The notes below the pieces were generated by a model. That model worked only from the letters and a program-made list of their open reading frames with translations. It was not told the origin of the DNA and ran no database searches. Shown in pieces: positions 13,235 through 21,677 of a DNA stretch of 23,672 bases; the stretch's first letter is position 1; each line of letters begins with the position of its first letter. Location of the stretch: contig JAVWPP010000017.1 in the NCBI GenBank assembly GCA_036635835.1, forward strand, positions 1-23,672, read 5' to 3'. The position numbers were made by a program, and so were the translations under genes. The stretch is from JAVWPP01 sp036635835. Its GTDB lineage: Bacteria > Bacillota > Clostridia > TANB77 > CAG-465.

Positions 13235-14480
13235 GAGATTATTCTACTGCATATTACTTGGACTTATGCTTCCATTTGTAATAGCAATGGACACAATGAA
13301 AAAAATAATAGGACAAAAAGGTGGACTTTTTGAAAAATGGTTAGCACAGTTTAGTTTAACTGTTTTCATGCAGTCTATACATGCCTTTTTACTATATTTC
13401 TCCCTTATCCTAATAACTCAGCTAGCAAGAAATATGCTAGGTGGAACAGGCAATGAAGCCGTTGTAATAGATGCATTTGCAAAAGATAAAGAAGCTGCAA
13501 AAGATGCTGAGTCTTCAGCAGGACTAATTGCAGTTACTCAGATGATTATAATTGCATCATTCTCTAAAGTAGAAGGAACTGTAAAAAGCTTACTTGGTCT
13601 TGGAGAATCTACAGCTGGAAACATGAAAGGCGCAGGAAGAGAATCTCTTCTTGGACTTGCAATGGGTAGAAACGCATTTAGAAGCATTAAAGATAACGCA
13701 ACTGGTACAGTTAGTGGCGTTAAAAAAGTTAGAGAGCTTAGAAATAAAGTTGCAAAAGCAACTCCAGAAGCAGGCGCTGCAGCAGGTCCTAAGTTACCTG
13801 CAGCAGGAATGTCAGGCACAGAATCTGTTAAGAATATGATAGAAGAAGGAAATAAAGCAGCAGTTATTGGAGCAGTAGGAAGCAAGGCAGGCGTAGGAGC
13901 AGTAGGAGCAGCAGGAGTAGCAAGCGCGCAAGCAGGCGGACTAAAACCAGGAGCTGCAGAAGCAGACATAGCAGCACAAATCGGAGATAGAGTACTTGGC
14001 GCAAGCGGACTTGGAAATAACGAAATAAATAGAATAGATTCTACACTTAATAAGATTGTACAAGCATTAGAAAAGAACAATCAAGTAGTAGAAAAATCTG
14101 CAAATGGCGGTAAAGAAAATTCAAAAGAAGCACTACAAAAAGAACTAAGACTTGCAGAAAGAGAACTTGTAGGAAAAGCTACAGCACTTGCAGCATCACC
14201 ATCTATTGTACTTGCAGGAGGAGCAATTGGAGCTGGAGCTGGTGAAACTGAAATAGCATCTGCATTAATTACAGCAGGAGATAAAATAGCAGAATCAGTA
14301 GGTAAAGAGCTAGCACAAAACCAAAATGTTACAAATGTAGTCTATGAAACAGGCAATAAAGTGCAGCAAACATATGAAGAGCACATTACAACTAATCATC
14401 AAGATAGAAAAAATGCACAAAGAGAGACATATGGTGGTAATAGATCAAATGGAGGTTCAGACATAGATAAATTAGAATAA
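13113..14480 (+). CDS. VirB6/TrbL-like membrane protein, C-terminal part (frameshifted)
   Basis: Continuation of the 12212 frame, shifted by +1. Good membrane sequence begins at about 13143 (LRTGDPVATIILGIIAGQSI) and gives further helices (IALVFLYIKRLFYCILLGLM; FMQSIHAFLLYFSLILIT), a pattern close to the central part of TrbL/VirB6 proteins. The last 300 residues are a soluble, Ala/Gly-rich, helical cytoplasmic tail with coiled-coil character (ALQKELRLAERELVGK), as in many Gram-positive VirB6 homologues. The ATG at 13113 has no ribosome binding site and the first ten residues read through the upstream frame, so a separate gene is unlikely. Coordinates are those of the open frame; the biological start is the gene at 12212. 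Confidence 0.7.
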   Translation: MDLRDYSSCIYSYLRTGDPVATIILGIIAGQSIALVFLYIKRLFYCILLGLMLPFVIAMDTMKKIIGQKGGLFEKWLAQFSLTVFMQSIHAFLLYFSLILITQLARNMLGGTGNEAVVIDAFAKDKEAAKDAESSAGLIAVTQMIIIASFSKVEGTVKSLLGLGESTAGNMKGAGRESLLGLAMGRNAFRSIKDNATGTVSGVKKVRELRNKVAKATPEAGAAAGPKLPAAGMSGTESVKNMIEEGNKAAVIGAVGSKAGVGAVGAAGVASAQAGGLKPGAAEADIAAQIGDRVLGASGLGNNEINRIDSTLNKIVQALEKNNQVVEKSANGGKENSKEALQKELRLAERELVGKATALAASPSIVLAGGAIGAGAGETEIASALITAGDKIAESVGKELAQNQNVTNVVYETGNKVQQTYEEHITTNHQDRKNAQRETYGGNRSNGGSDIDKLE

Positions 14481-14493
14481 AAAAAATATATAA

Positions 14494-14511
14494 AGGCGGC
14501 AAGCGCTGCCT
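14494..14511 (+). other. Intra-operon hairpin
   Basis: AGGCGGC (14494-14500) and GCTGCCT (14505-14511) pair through 7 bp (one G-U) around AAGC in the 60-base space before the next gene. With no T run it is more likely an mRNA-stabilising or processing hairpin than a terminator. Confidence 0.5.
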
Positions 14512-14540
14512 AAATATAATATAGAAATGTAGGTGTTGAA

Positions 14541-15086
14541 ATGGATAAAAATTTAGTTGCTAAATATAAATATAGGACAATTATTCTTATAGTAGCGGTA
14601 GCTGTTTTAGTTTTATGGGTTATAGCTTCCATTGTGGATATGACAAATAAACCACAAGTACAAGTAGTAAAAGTACCAACTAATATTATGGAGTATATAA
14701 AACCAGAAAATCTAGTTAGGTCGCATAGAGAATATAGTAGAATAGAAACCATAGCTCAAAAATTTATCGCTTCAAATATAGATAGGCAGTACGCAGATAC
14801 GTACAGCGTTTTAAGTGATGATTTGAAGAAAAAAACAAGCTTTGGTTCATATAAGAAAAAGATAGAAGCATATACTTTAGAAAACTGCGAAAAAGGCATA
14901 GAAACTGAGTTTTACGACAATGTTAGCAATGTAAAAAAGATATATTTTGTTGCTAAAAAAGATAAAAATGAAATATATATAGCAAAGATAAAAAAAGCAA
15001 ATGCAAAGCAAGATGAATATTTCTATTTAGGAATAATGACTAATACTTTTACTAATAAATTTAGAATAGTACATATAGAATTGTAG
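14541..15086 (+). CDS. Single-pass protein with VirB8/TcpC-like (NTF2-like) outer domain, first copy
   Basis: 181 residues: a short basic cytoplasmic end, one TM helix (about 12-35, TIILIVAVAVLVLWVIASIV), a linker, then an outer domain of about 120 residues. Its helix-rich first half (ETIAQKFIASNIDRQYADTYSVLSDDLKKKTSFGSYKKKIEAY) and beta-strand second half are the layout of NTF2-like domains found in TcpC/VirB8 proteins of Gram-positive conjugation systems. This is a fold-level guess from pattern, not a motif match. It sits between the VirB6-like gene and a second protein of the same design, with ribosome binding site GTAGGTG and a stop that runs straight into the next gene's leader. Confidence 0.6.
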   Translation: MDKNLVAKYKYRTIILIVAVAVLVLWVIASIVDMTNKPQVQVVKVPTNIMEYIKPENLVRSHREYSRIETIAQKFIASNIDRQYADTYSVLSDDLKKKTSFGSYKKKIEAYTLENCEKGIETEFYDNVSNVKKIYFVAKKDKNEIYIAKIKKANAKQDEYFYLGIMTNTFTNKFRIVHIEL

Positions 15087-15095
15087 GTGATAAAG

Positions 15096-15950
15096 ATGGA
15101 AGAAAAAGAACAAGTAAATTACAAAATAATGATATGCGTAATATTATTTATAGTAACAATTTTAGTTGCTGCAGTAGCGCTATATTTCGTATGGAAACCT
15201 GTAAAAGCAGTAGCAAAGCCTGGTAAGTTAGATTATGATTCATATAAAGAAACAGTTCTTACAGAGACAAATTTCTTAGAGCAATATGTATTAGAAATAA
15301 ATACTTTGCTACAAAAAGAAGATTATGATACATTATATTCTATGCTTTATCCAGAGTACAAAGAGAGATATAATGTAACAAGGGAGTCTTTAGAAACCTT
15401 TATAAAAGCAAGAAAATTAAATGCAAGAGAGCTTACAATAGGTAATATAAACCTAGGAGATGTAGAAGGTAAAATGACATATAGAGTGCAGGTAAGTTCG
15501 CCAGATCTAGCTTTTGAAGGTAATTACATGGTATATGAATATTCTCCTAGAGACTATAAAATTGGTTTCCAAGACTATATTTATGAGTCTAATGATACAA
15601 AAGAATATATAAGAAGTGGAATAGCAGTTACTGTAACTAAAAAGCAGTATGGAATATCTAATATAAGCTTACAAGTAAAAGTAAAAAATACAAACGACAA
15701 TAGGGTAATTATTAATCAAGAAGCAGAAAGCGAGCCTTTCTATTCAATACATAAAATGAGTAAACCAGAAGGATCAACAGCTACAATGTTTGTAGGGAAA
15801 AGAATAGGTTTAAATCCAGGAGATGAAATGTCTGGAACGCTGAATTTTAAAATAATTCCAATGACACATAAATTTTTCAAGGGATTTAAATTAAAAGGTG
15901 TAGTATTACATGAAGGAGAGCAGCCAACAAACTTAGATTTTGAAATATAA
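15096..15950 (+). CDS. Single-pass protein with NTF2-like and C-terminal beta domain, second copy
   Basis: 284 residues from the ATG at 15096, chosen because AGGTGA (15085-15090) sits 5 bases before it; a GTG at 15087 lies inside that site. One TM helix (about 9-33, MICVILFIVTILVAAVALYF) is followed by a domain with the same signature as the previous gene (INTLLQKEDYDTLYSMLYPE, then YNVTRESLETFIKARKL), typical of NTF2-like sequences. A C-terminal beta-rich domain (about 180-284) contains YGISNISLQVKVKNTNDNRV and LNPGDEMSGTLNFKI, which looks immunoglobulin-like. Two outer domains behind one helix is the arrangement of TcpC-type VirB8 proteins. The next gene starts 13 bases downstream. Confidence 0.6.
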   Translation: MEEKEQVNYKIMICVILFIVTILVAAVALYFVWKPVKAVAKPGKLDYDSYKETVLTETNFLEQYVLEINTLLQKEDYDTLYSMLYPEYKERYNVTRESLETFIKARKLNARELTIGNINLGDVEGKMTYRVQVSSPDLAFEGNYMVYEYSPRDYKIGFQDYIYESNDTKEYIRSGIAVTVTKKQYGISNISLQVKVKNTNDNRVIINQEAESEPFYSIHKMSKPEGSTATMFVGKRIGLNPGDEMSGTLNFKIIPMTHKFFKGFKLKGVVLHEGEQPTNLDFEI

Positions 15951-15963
15951 GGTGGTGAAATAA

Positions 15964-18900
15964 GTGAGCGACGATTTTGACTTTGATGATGAAGAACTGT
16001 TAGAAGAAGAAAATCCAGAAGTTGAGCAACCTCAGGTAAATGTTCCTGAGCTAATTAAAAAAGAATCTAAAAAAAGGAGCAAAGAGGCATCTTCTGCCCC
16101 TTCTCCATCTGCCCCTTCTCTTTCAGGGCCAGAAAAAAGTCCTAAAGGAAAAACGCAGTCAAAGAGCAAAAGCGGGGCACCTAGTCTAAGCTCAGGCGCT
16201 AGCAAATCTGCGGAGCATAAAACAGGAGGCAGACTAGGTAATTTAGCATCTGCTGCAAAAGGTGGCTCAGACAAAAGTATAGAGGAAAAAGGATTAGATG
16301 TTGCAGATGCTGTAGCAAAAGACCCTGTACTTAAAGCTGGAATAAAAGTTGCAAAAGTTGGGGCACGTATACAAAATAAAATAGATCAAGCAATTTCAAA
16401 TAAAACTGGTGTAAATAAGACAGTAGTTAAAGTTAGTAGAAAACTAATGATGTATTTAGCAGGACCACTACTTGCCCTAATATTAATTGTTTCTATTTTC
16501 GATCTAATTTTGTCGGTTTTTGACGATACTAAAGATACAGCAGATACACTTTCTAAAGTTCAGTCTGAAATAGGTAAAGATTTGCTTAGGTTTAACGATG
16601 ACGATTTCCAAAAACTTATGAAAGCTTTTAAAGACGAATATAGTAAAAAAGCAACTAGAAGGCAAAGTGTATTAAATAAACTAGTAGATAATAAAGCTTC
16701 AGGCACAGATAAAAGTAGAGTAGACAGTGCTTTAGAGGCTTTAGAAGAATATATGAGAACGGAAAAGACAAATTTCAATAAAGTAGAGTGGCACCTTGTA
16801 AATGGACAAACAGGAGAAAAAATAATTCCGCAGATGTATGAAACAGCGGACAAATTAAAACTACCAATAACGACTAAAAATTTCACTGGAACTGTAGTAG
16901 ATTCATATATATACGATGGAACTACAGGCTCTGGTAGCGGTGGCATTGGAGCTCCTGCAGATCCAAATTCTACGCAAGGTGCACTACCAAATACAGGTAA
17001 AGATGCAAGTGGAACAGATAGGACTTTTGAAGTTACGTTCTACTCAGATAGCGCAGAAGAAAATGGTGGACATGCTGGTTTAAATGCAATAGGCGGAAAT
17101 CTAGCGTTTGGACAAGTTGCCACAAGGCAGCATGCATATCCATATAATACAGTAATATGGCTAGAAGGTGTAGGAGACTTTACCGTAACAGACTGTGGAG
17201 CAGACTGGGCTTTTAAAGATAACACAAGGCTAGATATGTTTATACCAAGAAGAAACGGAGAAAGCGTATCAGACTATAACACAAGGGTGAGCTTCTATGG
17301 TAGAGCAAAAATAAAAGGAAAAGTTTTAGACGGCGTTGCTAGCACTCCAGAAGGAAAACCAGGAGATGCAAAACCTTCTAAAGGCGCAAAAGTGCCGAAA
17401 TTTACTTTTTCAACAAGCTTATCATATGTACAGTCTTTCGGCGAGAAAATATTAGCCGGAGCTATTAAAGGTTACTGCGAAACTGGCTTAATGCCATCTA
17501 TAACTTTAGCGCAGGGTATGTTAGAATCTGGCTATGGAAGAAGTCCGTTAAGCACTAGTAGTAATAATTTGTTTGGTATTAGAGCAGATTCTAGATGGGA
17601 CGGACCAGTAGCAGAAACGGAAGGAAATGGAAAGTTTAGAGCATACGGCTCGTTTAATGAAAGCGTAGAAGACCATACTAAATTCCTAAAAGAAAATCCA
17701 AGGTATGCAGCTGCAGGTCTATATAATTCTAAAGATTATAGGCAGCAAGCAACAGCGTTAAAAGCTGCAAATTACGATACATCGAACCCAGAATACGTAA
17801 ATGATCTTTGTCAGCTAGTTACAGACTATGATTTAGACGCGGTAGATAAATTTGTTTTAGATAACCCAGTCATAGATTTAGATGGACTTATAATTAGCGG
17901 AGGCAGTAGCAATGGATCTAGCTCAGATAAAGGACACACAGGAGCAGGTACAAAAATACCATGGAGTTATGATGGAGACTTTGGTAATATAAACGAAGAC
18001 GAAACTATAGAGCTATTTTATGGATACCTTCAAACATGGTCAATACCATATTCTCTAGCAATAGCAACAGAAGATAGGACTTATGGACATTATGTAGTAG
18101 ATGAAATGTTCCATAAAATACGAGCAAATGCATACTTCCTATTTAATTACACGCAGCTAAAAACAAATCAGCTGAATTTACCTACAGAATCTTATGAAGA
18201 GCAGGTTAAAGATGTAGATGAAAAGGGAGAAGTAACATTTAAAACAGTTATTAGATGGAGAATTATAGAGGGCGGAGAGCCAAGAGTTCTAAGCAGCTCA
18301 CTTGGAGAAGTTAAATCTTCTGCAGGAAAAATTAAATCATTCATAGAATACGCTGAAACATTTAAAGGAATAATTAGCGCAGGCGTAAAACTTATAAGTA
18401 AAGATCCATCAACTGAGTCAACATCACTAGGAAGCGTAGAAGTAACCGGAAGCCCTGGGCCAGACGGATGCTCTGCTAAACGTGTAGATACAATAACATG
18501 GGCAGATACAGCGTCTCAGGAAGCGCCAAAAGTAGAGGCATATGTATTATATAAAGATGATAAACCAGAAAAACAGCCAGAAAAATTAACTAGTAATAGA
18601 ATTCAGGCGTTTATGTATAATACAAATTACGGATACGAGCACAAAAAATATTCAAATAATTCAATTAAAACAGCTTTCCAAGTAATACCTAAGTATCATT
18701 TTGATGCTGCAGATTACGTAAAAGAAAACGGAAGAATGTATTTTAGAGGAGAAGTAACAGGAGCAGTAAATGGAGGGCTTGGATGGCCAGTTCCAGAGTG
18801 CACTAAGTCCCTATATTGGTACATGGATCCTGGATATTTTGGAGGAGCAAAACATAACGGAATAGATATAAGTAATGAAGGCAAGATTTCAGATGGACAT

Positions 18901-20358
18901 GGACCAAGGGTAGTAGCTGCTGCTGAAGGCAAAGTAGTTAAAGTAGTTAAAAACAGCGGAAACACATATCCAGGCGGGCCAAGAAGCTATGGAAACTATG
19001 TTAAAATAGAGCATGCAGACGGGTTAACTACTTTATATGGACATTTATATAGTATAAATCAAGATATAACTGTAGGCATGACTGTAGCGCCAGGAAAAGA
19101 GCTTGGATACATGGGTAACACTGGATTTTCAGACGGTATTCATTTACATTTTGAAGTAACTAAAGATGGTAAAACAGTAGATCCATTCTCTTTCTATAAT
19201 TACATAGAAAAAGATATGCAGGTAAATGGCACATGGAAGAAAGTTAAAATATATCAATCCTCTAAAGGAGGAGCTTCTGTAAATGGTGAAATGTCTGCTG
19301 CATGGAATGCTAAAATGAGTAGTCTAATAGCAGAAGCAGTTGAAATGGCTGGGCTAAGAAATATGGTTTATAGCCAAACAAATAGACCTATAAAATTAGA
19401 TACAAGGCCAAATACAGGAGACTGTAGTAGTTTTGTTGCTAACTTATACTATAGATATTTTGATAAAGCATATTTAGGCGGATATTCAGTTCCTCAATAT
19501 GAAATGAGCGAGCTTGAAAACATAAAAGCTACGTCTTTAGAAAACTGGTTAGATTCAGATGGAAATATTAATACAGATGTAGTAAGGCCAGGAGACGTTA
19601 TAGTAAATAGAAATATTCATACTATGTTATACATAGGCTCAGCAAATCCCGCAAAAGGACCTGGTACAATTATAGATCACGGACATGGACCAGGACCTAA
19701 GTTTAATGATTTTAACACTCAGAGTGCTTCATATAAAGCGCAGTGCCGAGCTATAAGGTACTACAGAGATGAAGATTTAGTAACAAATTCCGGAGGAGGA
19801 AGTGGCACGCCATCAAATCCAAACGGAACAACAATCTTCCTAAGTCCATCAACGCAGCGCACAAACGAAGGCGTTGGTAGTTATGGAACAGAAGAAAAAA
19901 GATGTAACCAAGTTGCAGATGTAGTGCAAAGAGAGCTTGTTAGCAAAGGATACACAGTAAAGAGAAATAGAAGAGATGTGCCAGATGGGTCAATAGGTAC
20001 ATCAATTGCAGATGGTAACGCATCTTCTGCAAAAGTATATCTTTCTATCCACTCAAACGCAGGAGGAGCAAGAGGTCCAGAAACCTGGTATAATCCAGCT
20101 ATATCTCAAAGCACAGATCTTGCAAGAGCGGTCCAAAGCAACCTAAGAGCAGTATATAGCCCAGCTGCAGACAGAGGAATTAAAAACGGAGTAGCTGCAG
20201 GATATGGAGAAATTACAAAAGTAACAATCCCAGCACATGTCCTAACAGAATATGTTTTCCATGATAACGCAGCAGACGTAAACTGGGCAGTAGCAAACAT
20301 AGAAACCGTAGGAAAAGCACTTGCAAAAGCAGTAGACGAATACTGCAAATCCCATTAA
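15964..20358 (+). CDS. Giant membrane-anchored cell-wall hydrolase: 3D + GH73 + M23 + NlpC/P60 + Amidase_3
   Basis: 1464 residues, GTG start 14 bases after the previous stop with AAGGTGGTG upstream. Layout: acidic then Pro/Ser/Lys-rich cytoplasmic region (1-160); TM helix (about 162-187); helical stalk (190-315); Gly/Ser linker; 3D/double-psi-barrel domain (353-456; DCG at 410-412, LDMF at 423-426); GH73 glucosaminidase (492-632; LAQGMLESGYG with Glu521); an unassigned domain (660-939); M23 endopeptidase (940-1080; HNGID with His964 and Asp968, HLHFE at 1060-1064); NlpC/P60 (about 1105-1265; GDCSSF with Cys1154, His1219); Amidase_3 (1290-1464; Glu1310/1311, SIHSNA with His1363, Glu1429). In Amidase_3 the usual first zinc His is Gln1298 in SPSTQRTN. 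It fits a VirB1-like wall-opening role for the secretion-like operon. Confidence 0.93.
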   Translation: MSDDFDFDDEELLEEENPEVEQPQVNVPELIKKESKKRSKEASSAPSPSAPSLSGPEKSPKGKTQSKSKSGAPSLSSGASKSAEHKTGGRLGNLASAAKGGSDKSIEEKGLDVADAVAKDPVLKAGIKVAKVGARIQNKIDQAISNKTGVNKTVVKVSRKLMMYLAGPLLALILIVSIFDLILSVFDDTKDTADTLSKVQSEIGKDLLRFNDDDFQKLMKAFKDEYSKKATRRQSVLNKLVDNKASGTDKSRVDSALEALEEYMRTEKTNFNKVEWHLVNGQTGEKIIPQMYETADKLKLPITTKNFTGTVVDSYIYDGTTGSGSGGIGAPADPNSTQGALPNTGKDASGTDRTFEVTFYSDSAEENGGHAGLNAIGGNLAFGQVATRQHAYPYNTVIWLEGVGDFTVTDCGADWAFKDNTRLDMFIPRRNGESVSDYNTRVSFYGRAKIKGKVLDGVASTPEGKPGDAKPSKGAKVPKFTFSTSLSYVQSFGEKILAGAIKGYCETGLMPSITLAQGMLESGYGRSPLSTSSNNLFGIRADSRWDGPVAETEGNGKFRAYGSFNESVEDHTKFLKENPRYAAAGLYNSKDYRQQATALKAANYDTSNPEYVNDLCQLVTDYDLDAVDKFVLDNPVIDLDGLIISGGSSNGSSSDKGHTGAGTKIPWSYDGDFGNINEDETIELFYGYLQTWSIPYSLAIATEDRTYGHYVVDEMFHKIRANAYFLFNYTQLKTNQLNLPTESYEEQVKDVDEKGEVTFKTVIRWRIIEGGEPRVLSSSLGEVKSSAGKIKSFIEYAETFKGIISAGVKLISKDPSTESTSLGSVEVTGSPGPDGCSAKRVDTITWADTASQEAPKVEAYVLYKDDKPEKQPEKLTSNRIQAFMYNTNYGYEHKKYSNNSIKTAFQVIPKYHFDAADYVKENGRMYFRGEVTGAVNGGLGWPVPECTKSLYWYMDPGYFGGAKHNGIDISNEGKISDGHGPRVVAAAEGKVVKVVKNSGNTYPGGPRSYGNYVKIEHADGLTTLYGHLYSINQDITVGMTVAPGKELGYMGNTGFSDGIHLHFEVTKDGKTVDPFSFYNYIEKDMQVNGTWKKVKIYQSSKGGASVNGEMSAAWNAKMSSLIAEAVEMAGLRNMVYSQTNRPIKLDTRPNTGDCSSFVANLYYRYFDKAYLGGYSVPQYEMSELENIKATSLENWLDSDGNINTDVVRPGDVIVNRNIHTMLYIGSANPAKGPGTIIDHGHGPGPKFNDFNTQSASYKAQCRAIRYYRDEDLVTNSGGGSGTPSNPNGTTIFLSPSTQRTNEGVGSYGTEEKRCNQVADVVQRELVSKGYTVKRNRRDVPDGSIGTSIADGNASSAKVYLSIHSNAGGARGPETWYNPAISQSTDLARAVQSNLRAVYSPAADRGIKNGVAAGYGEITKVTIPAHVLTEYVFHDNAADVNWAVANIETVGKALAKAVDEYCKSH

Positions 20359-20374
20359 GAAAGTAGGTAAAAGT

Positions 20375-20863
20375 ATGAAAATAAAAGTATCTAAAATGTC
20401 ACTAGTAATAATAGCTATAATATGTATATGTATAATGCTTGCACCTCCTCTTATAGCGGAAATATCCTTTAACATAAAAGCAAGTAATAAAAAAGCAGAA
20501 AGACTAAAAATAGCGGAGTATCCAACATTTTTAGCACTAGAAGACTGCATAGAAAAATATCACAAGTACCTACAAGCAGATGAATTTAATAACATGAACA
20601 TAATTTGCAAAAAAGATAGATCTAAAGAATATTACAAAGAATTTAAAAAGAAAAACAATATAAGCAAAGATAAAATACCAAGACTAGACAAAGTATATAT
20701 TATAGACAAAAACATATATAAATGTGAGTATTCCTTAATAAATCAAGAAGGGTTCGCGCCCTTCTGCCAGTCTTCAAATATTGCATACATTGAACTAAAT
20801 CCTCAAAAAAAATCTTTTGAAATACTAAGAAATGAATATGAGGTAAACAAAAATGGAAAATAA
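20375..20863 (+). CDS. Small single-pass protein with outer helical/NTF2-like domain, third copy
   Basis: 162 residues beginning 16 bases after the hydrolase stop, with AAGTAGGT as ribosome binding site. One TM helix (about 9-28, SLVIIAIICICIMLAPPLIA) is followed by a basic outer domain with a pattern like the other small proteins of the operon (LALEDCIEKYHKYLQADEFN then YYKEFKKKNNISKDKIP), suggestive of a short NTF2-like domain. It ends in a few beta strands (YKCEYSLINQEG). Similarity to named families cannot be seen by eye. It overlaps the next gene by 11 bases, which implies coupled translation and perhaps a complex between the two products. Confidence 0.6.
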   Translation: MKIKVSKMSLVIIAIICICIMLAPPLIAEISFNIKASNKKAERLKIAEYPTFLALEDCIEKYHKYLQADEFNNMNIICKKDRSKEYYKEFKKKNNISKDKIPRLDKVYIIDKNIYKCEYSLINQEGFAPFCQSSNIAYIELNPQKKSFEILRNEYEVNKNGK

Positions 20864-21407
20864 AAAATATATAATATTCTTAGCAGTGCTAGCAGCAGTA
20901 GGCATAATATTTACATTTACAAAAGGCACAGAAAACAAAAATAGAGCAGTAGCAAACATTAACACATATGAACTAGGCGTAAACGAAACACCTAGAGCAG
21001 AAAGAGAAGCAGCTATATATAAATATATTTCACAAATAACCGAAGGAAACTATGAAGAAAGCTATAATCTTTTAGAAGACAAAGCTAAAAAGAATTTTAA
21101 AAATTTAGAAGAATACACTCACTTTGTTAAAGCAAAGATTATAGATAAAGACAAAATGAATAAAATATTTAAAATAAATACAGAAAGGTTTAACCCAGAT
21201 ACCGCAGGAACAGGGCGTATAGAGGCTTTCTATAGCATAAGCTACCTTCTTATGGACGATAAATATAATTACCTTACAGCAGGAGAATATTTAGAAACAA
21301 AGGATAGTTCTAAAGAATATGTAGAAAATTTAGAGTTTGAAATTTCTTTAAATATAGAGTATCCAAGAGAATATAAAATAGGTTTAGATGTTAAGAAATT
21401 TAAATAA
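20853..21407 (+). CDS. Single-pass protein with NTF2-like outer domain, fourth copy
   Basis: 184 residues; ATG within the end of the previous gene, with GAGGTAAA as binding site. One TM helix (about 4-23, YIIFLAVLAAVGIIFTFTK), then a linker and an outer domain whose first helices (YISQITEGNYEESYNLLEDK then FKNLEEYTHFVKAKI) show the clearest NTF2-like signature of the four small proteins, followed by beta strands (TGRIEAFYSISYLL). It closes the operon: a hairpin at 21414-21441 follows seven bases after the stop. I infer that the four small proteins are paralogues or structural analogues that form a ring or scaffold around the channel and the hydrolase. Confidence 0.6.
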   Translation: MENKKYIIFLAVLAAVGIIFTFTKGTENKNRAVANINTYELGVNETPRAEREAAIYKYISQITEGNYEESYNLLEDKAKKNFKNLEEYTHFVKAKIIDKDKMNKIFKINTERFNPDTAGTGRIEAFYSISYLLMDDKYNYLTAGEYLETKDSSKEYVENLEFEISLNIEYPREYKIGLDVKKFK

Positions 21408-21413
21408 ATTTGT

Positions 21414-21454
21414 TAAAGAGATAGATTAGTCTATCTCTTTATATATATTTTTTT
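21414..21454 (+). terminator. Terminator at the end of the secretion-like operon
   Basis: TAAAGAGATAGA (21414-21425) and TCTATCTCTTTA (21430-21441) form a perfect 12-bp stem around TTAG. Seven T follow at 21448-21454, a few bases later than usual. Confidence 0.65.
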
Positions 21455-21472
21455 AAGAAAAACATATAAAAG

Positions 21473-21540
21473 ATATCTATCTATATACGGCAATATATAT
21501 AAATGAGAATAAAGTTTTGCATACGTTTAAAAAAACAAAA
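21473..21540 (+). repeat. Interspersed intergenic repeat, copy B, with ATACG tail
   Basis: ATATCTATCTATATACGGCA at 21473-21492 matches 19 of 20 bases of the copy at 2249. Thirty bases later, ATACGTTTAAAAAAACAAAA (21521-21540) resembles ATACGCTTTTAAAAAAAAAC at 7838 and ATACGTTTTAAAAAAGAAAA at 23573. All lie in intergenic DNA after a terminator. Confidence 0.45.
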
Positions 21541-21594
21541 AACGAAAAAACAAAAATAAAAAAGGCAAAATAAAAAAGAAAAACAAAGAAACAC

Positions 21595-21623
21595 TTGAAA
21601 AAACCAAAATAAAAGTGTATAAT
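21595..21623 (+). promoter_or_regulatory. SigA promoter for tmk with A-rich upstream element
   Basis: TTGAAA at 21595-21600, 17-bp spacer, TATAAT at 21618-21623. The 55 bases upstream are nearly all A with scattered C and G, which would suit an UP element contacting the polymerase alpha subunit. Confidence 0.65.
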
Positions 21624-21677
21624 GAAAAAAAAATAAATGTGCAAATATAAATATAAAAGCAAAAAGGAGATAATATT

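Noticed and set aside
13538..14080. 180-residue minus-strand frame rich in Ala/Pro/Ser
   Set aside because: It is the mirror of the Ala/Gly-rich tail of the VirB6-like gene, with no ribosome binding site; the + frame has better support.
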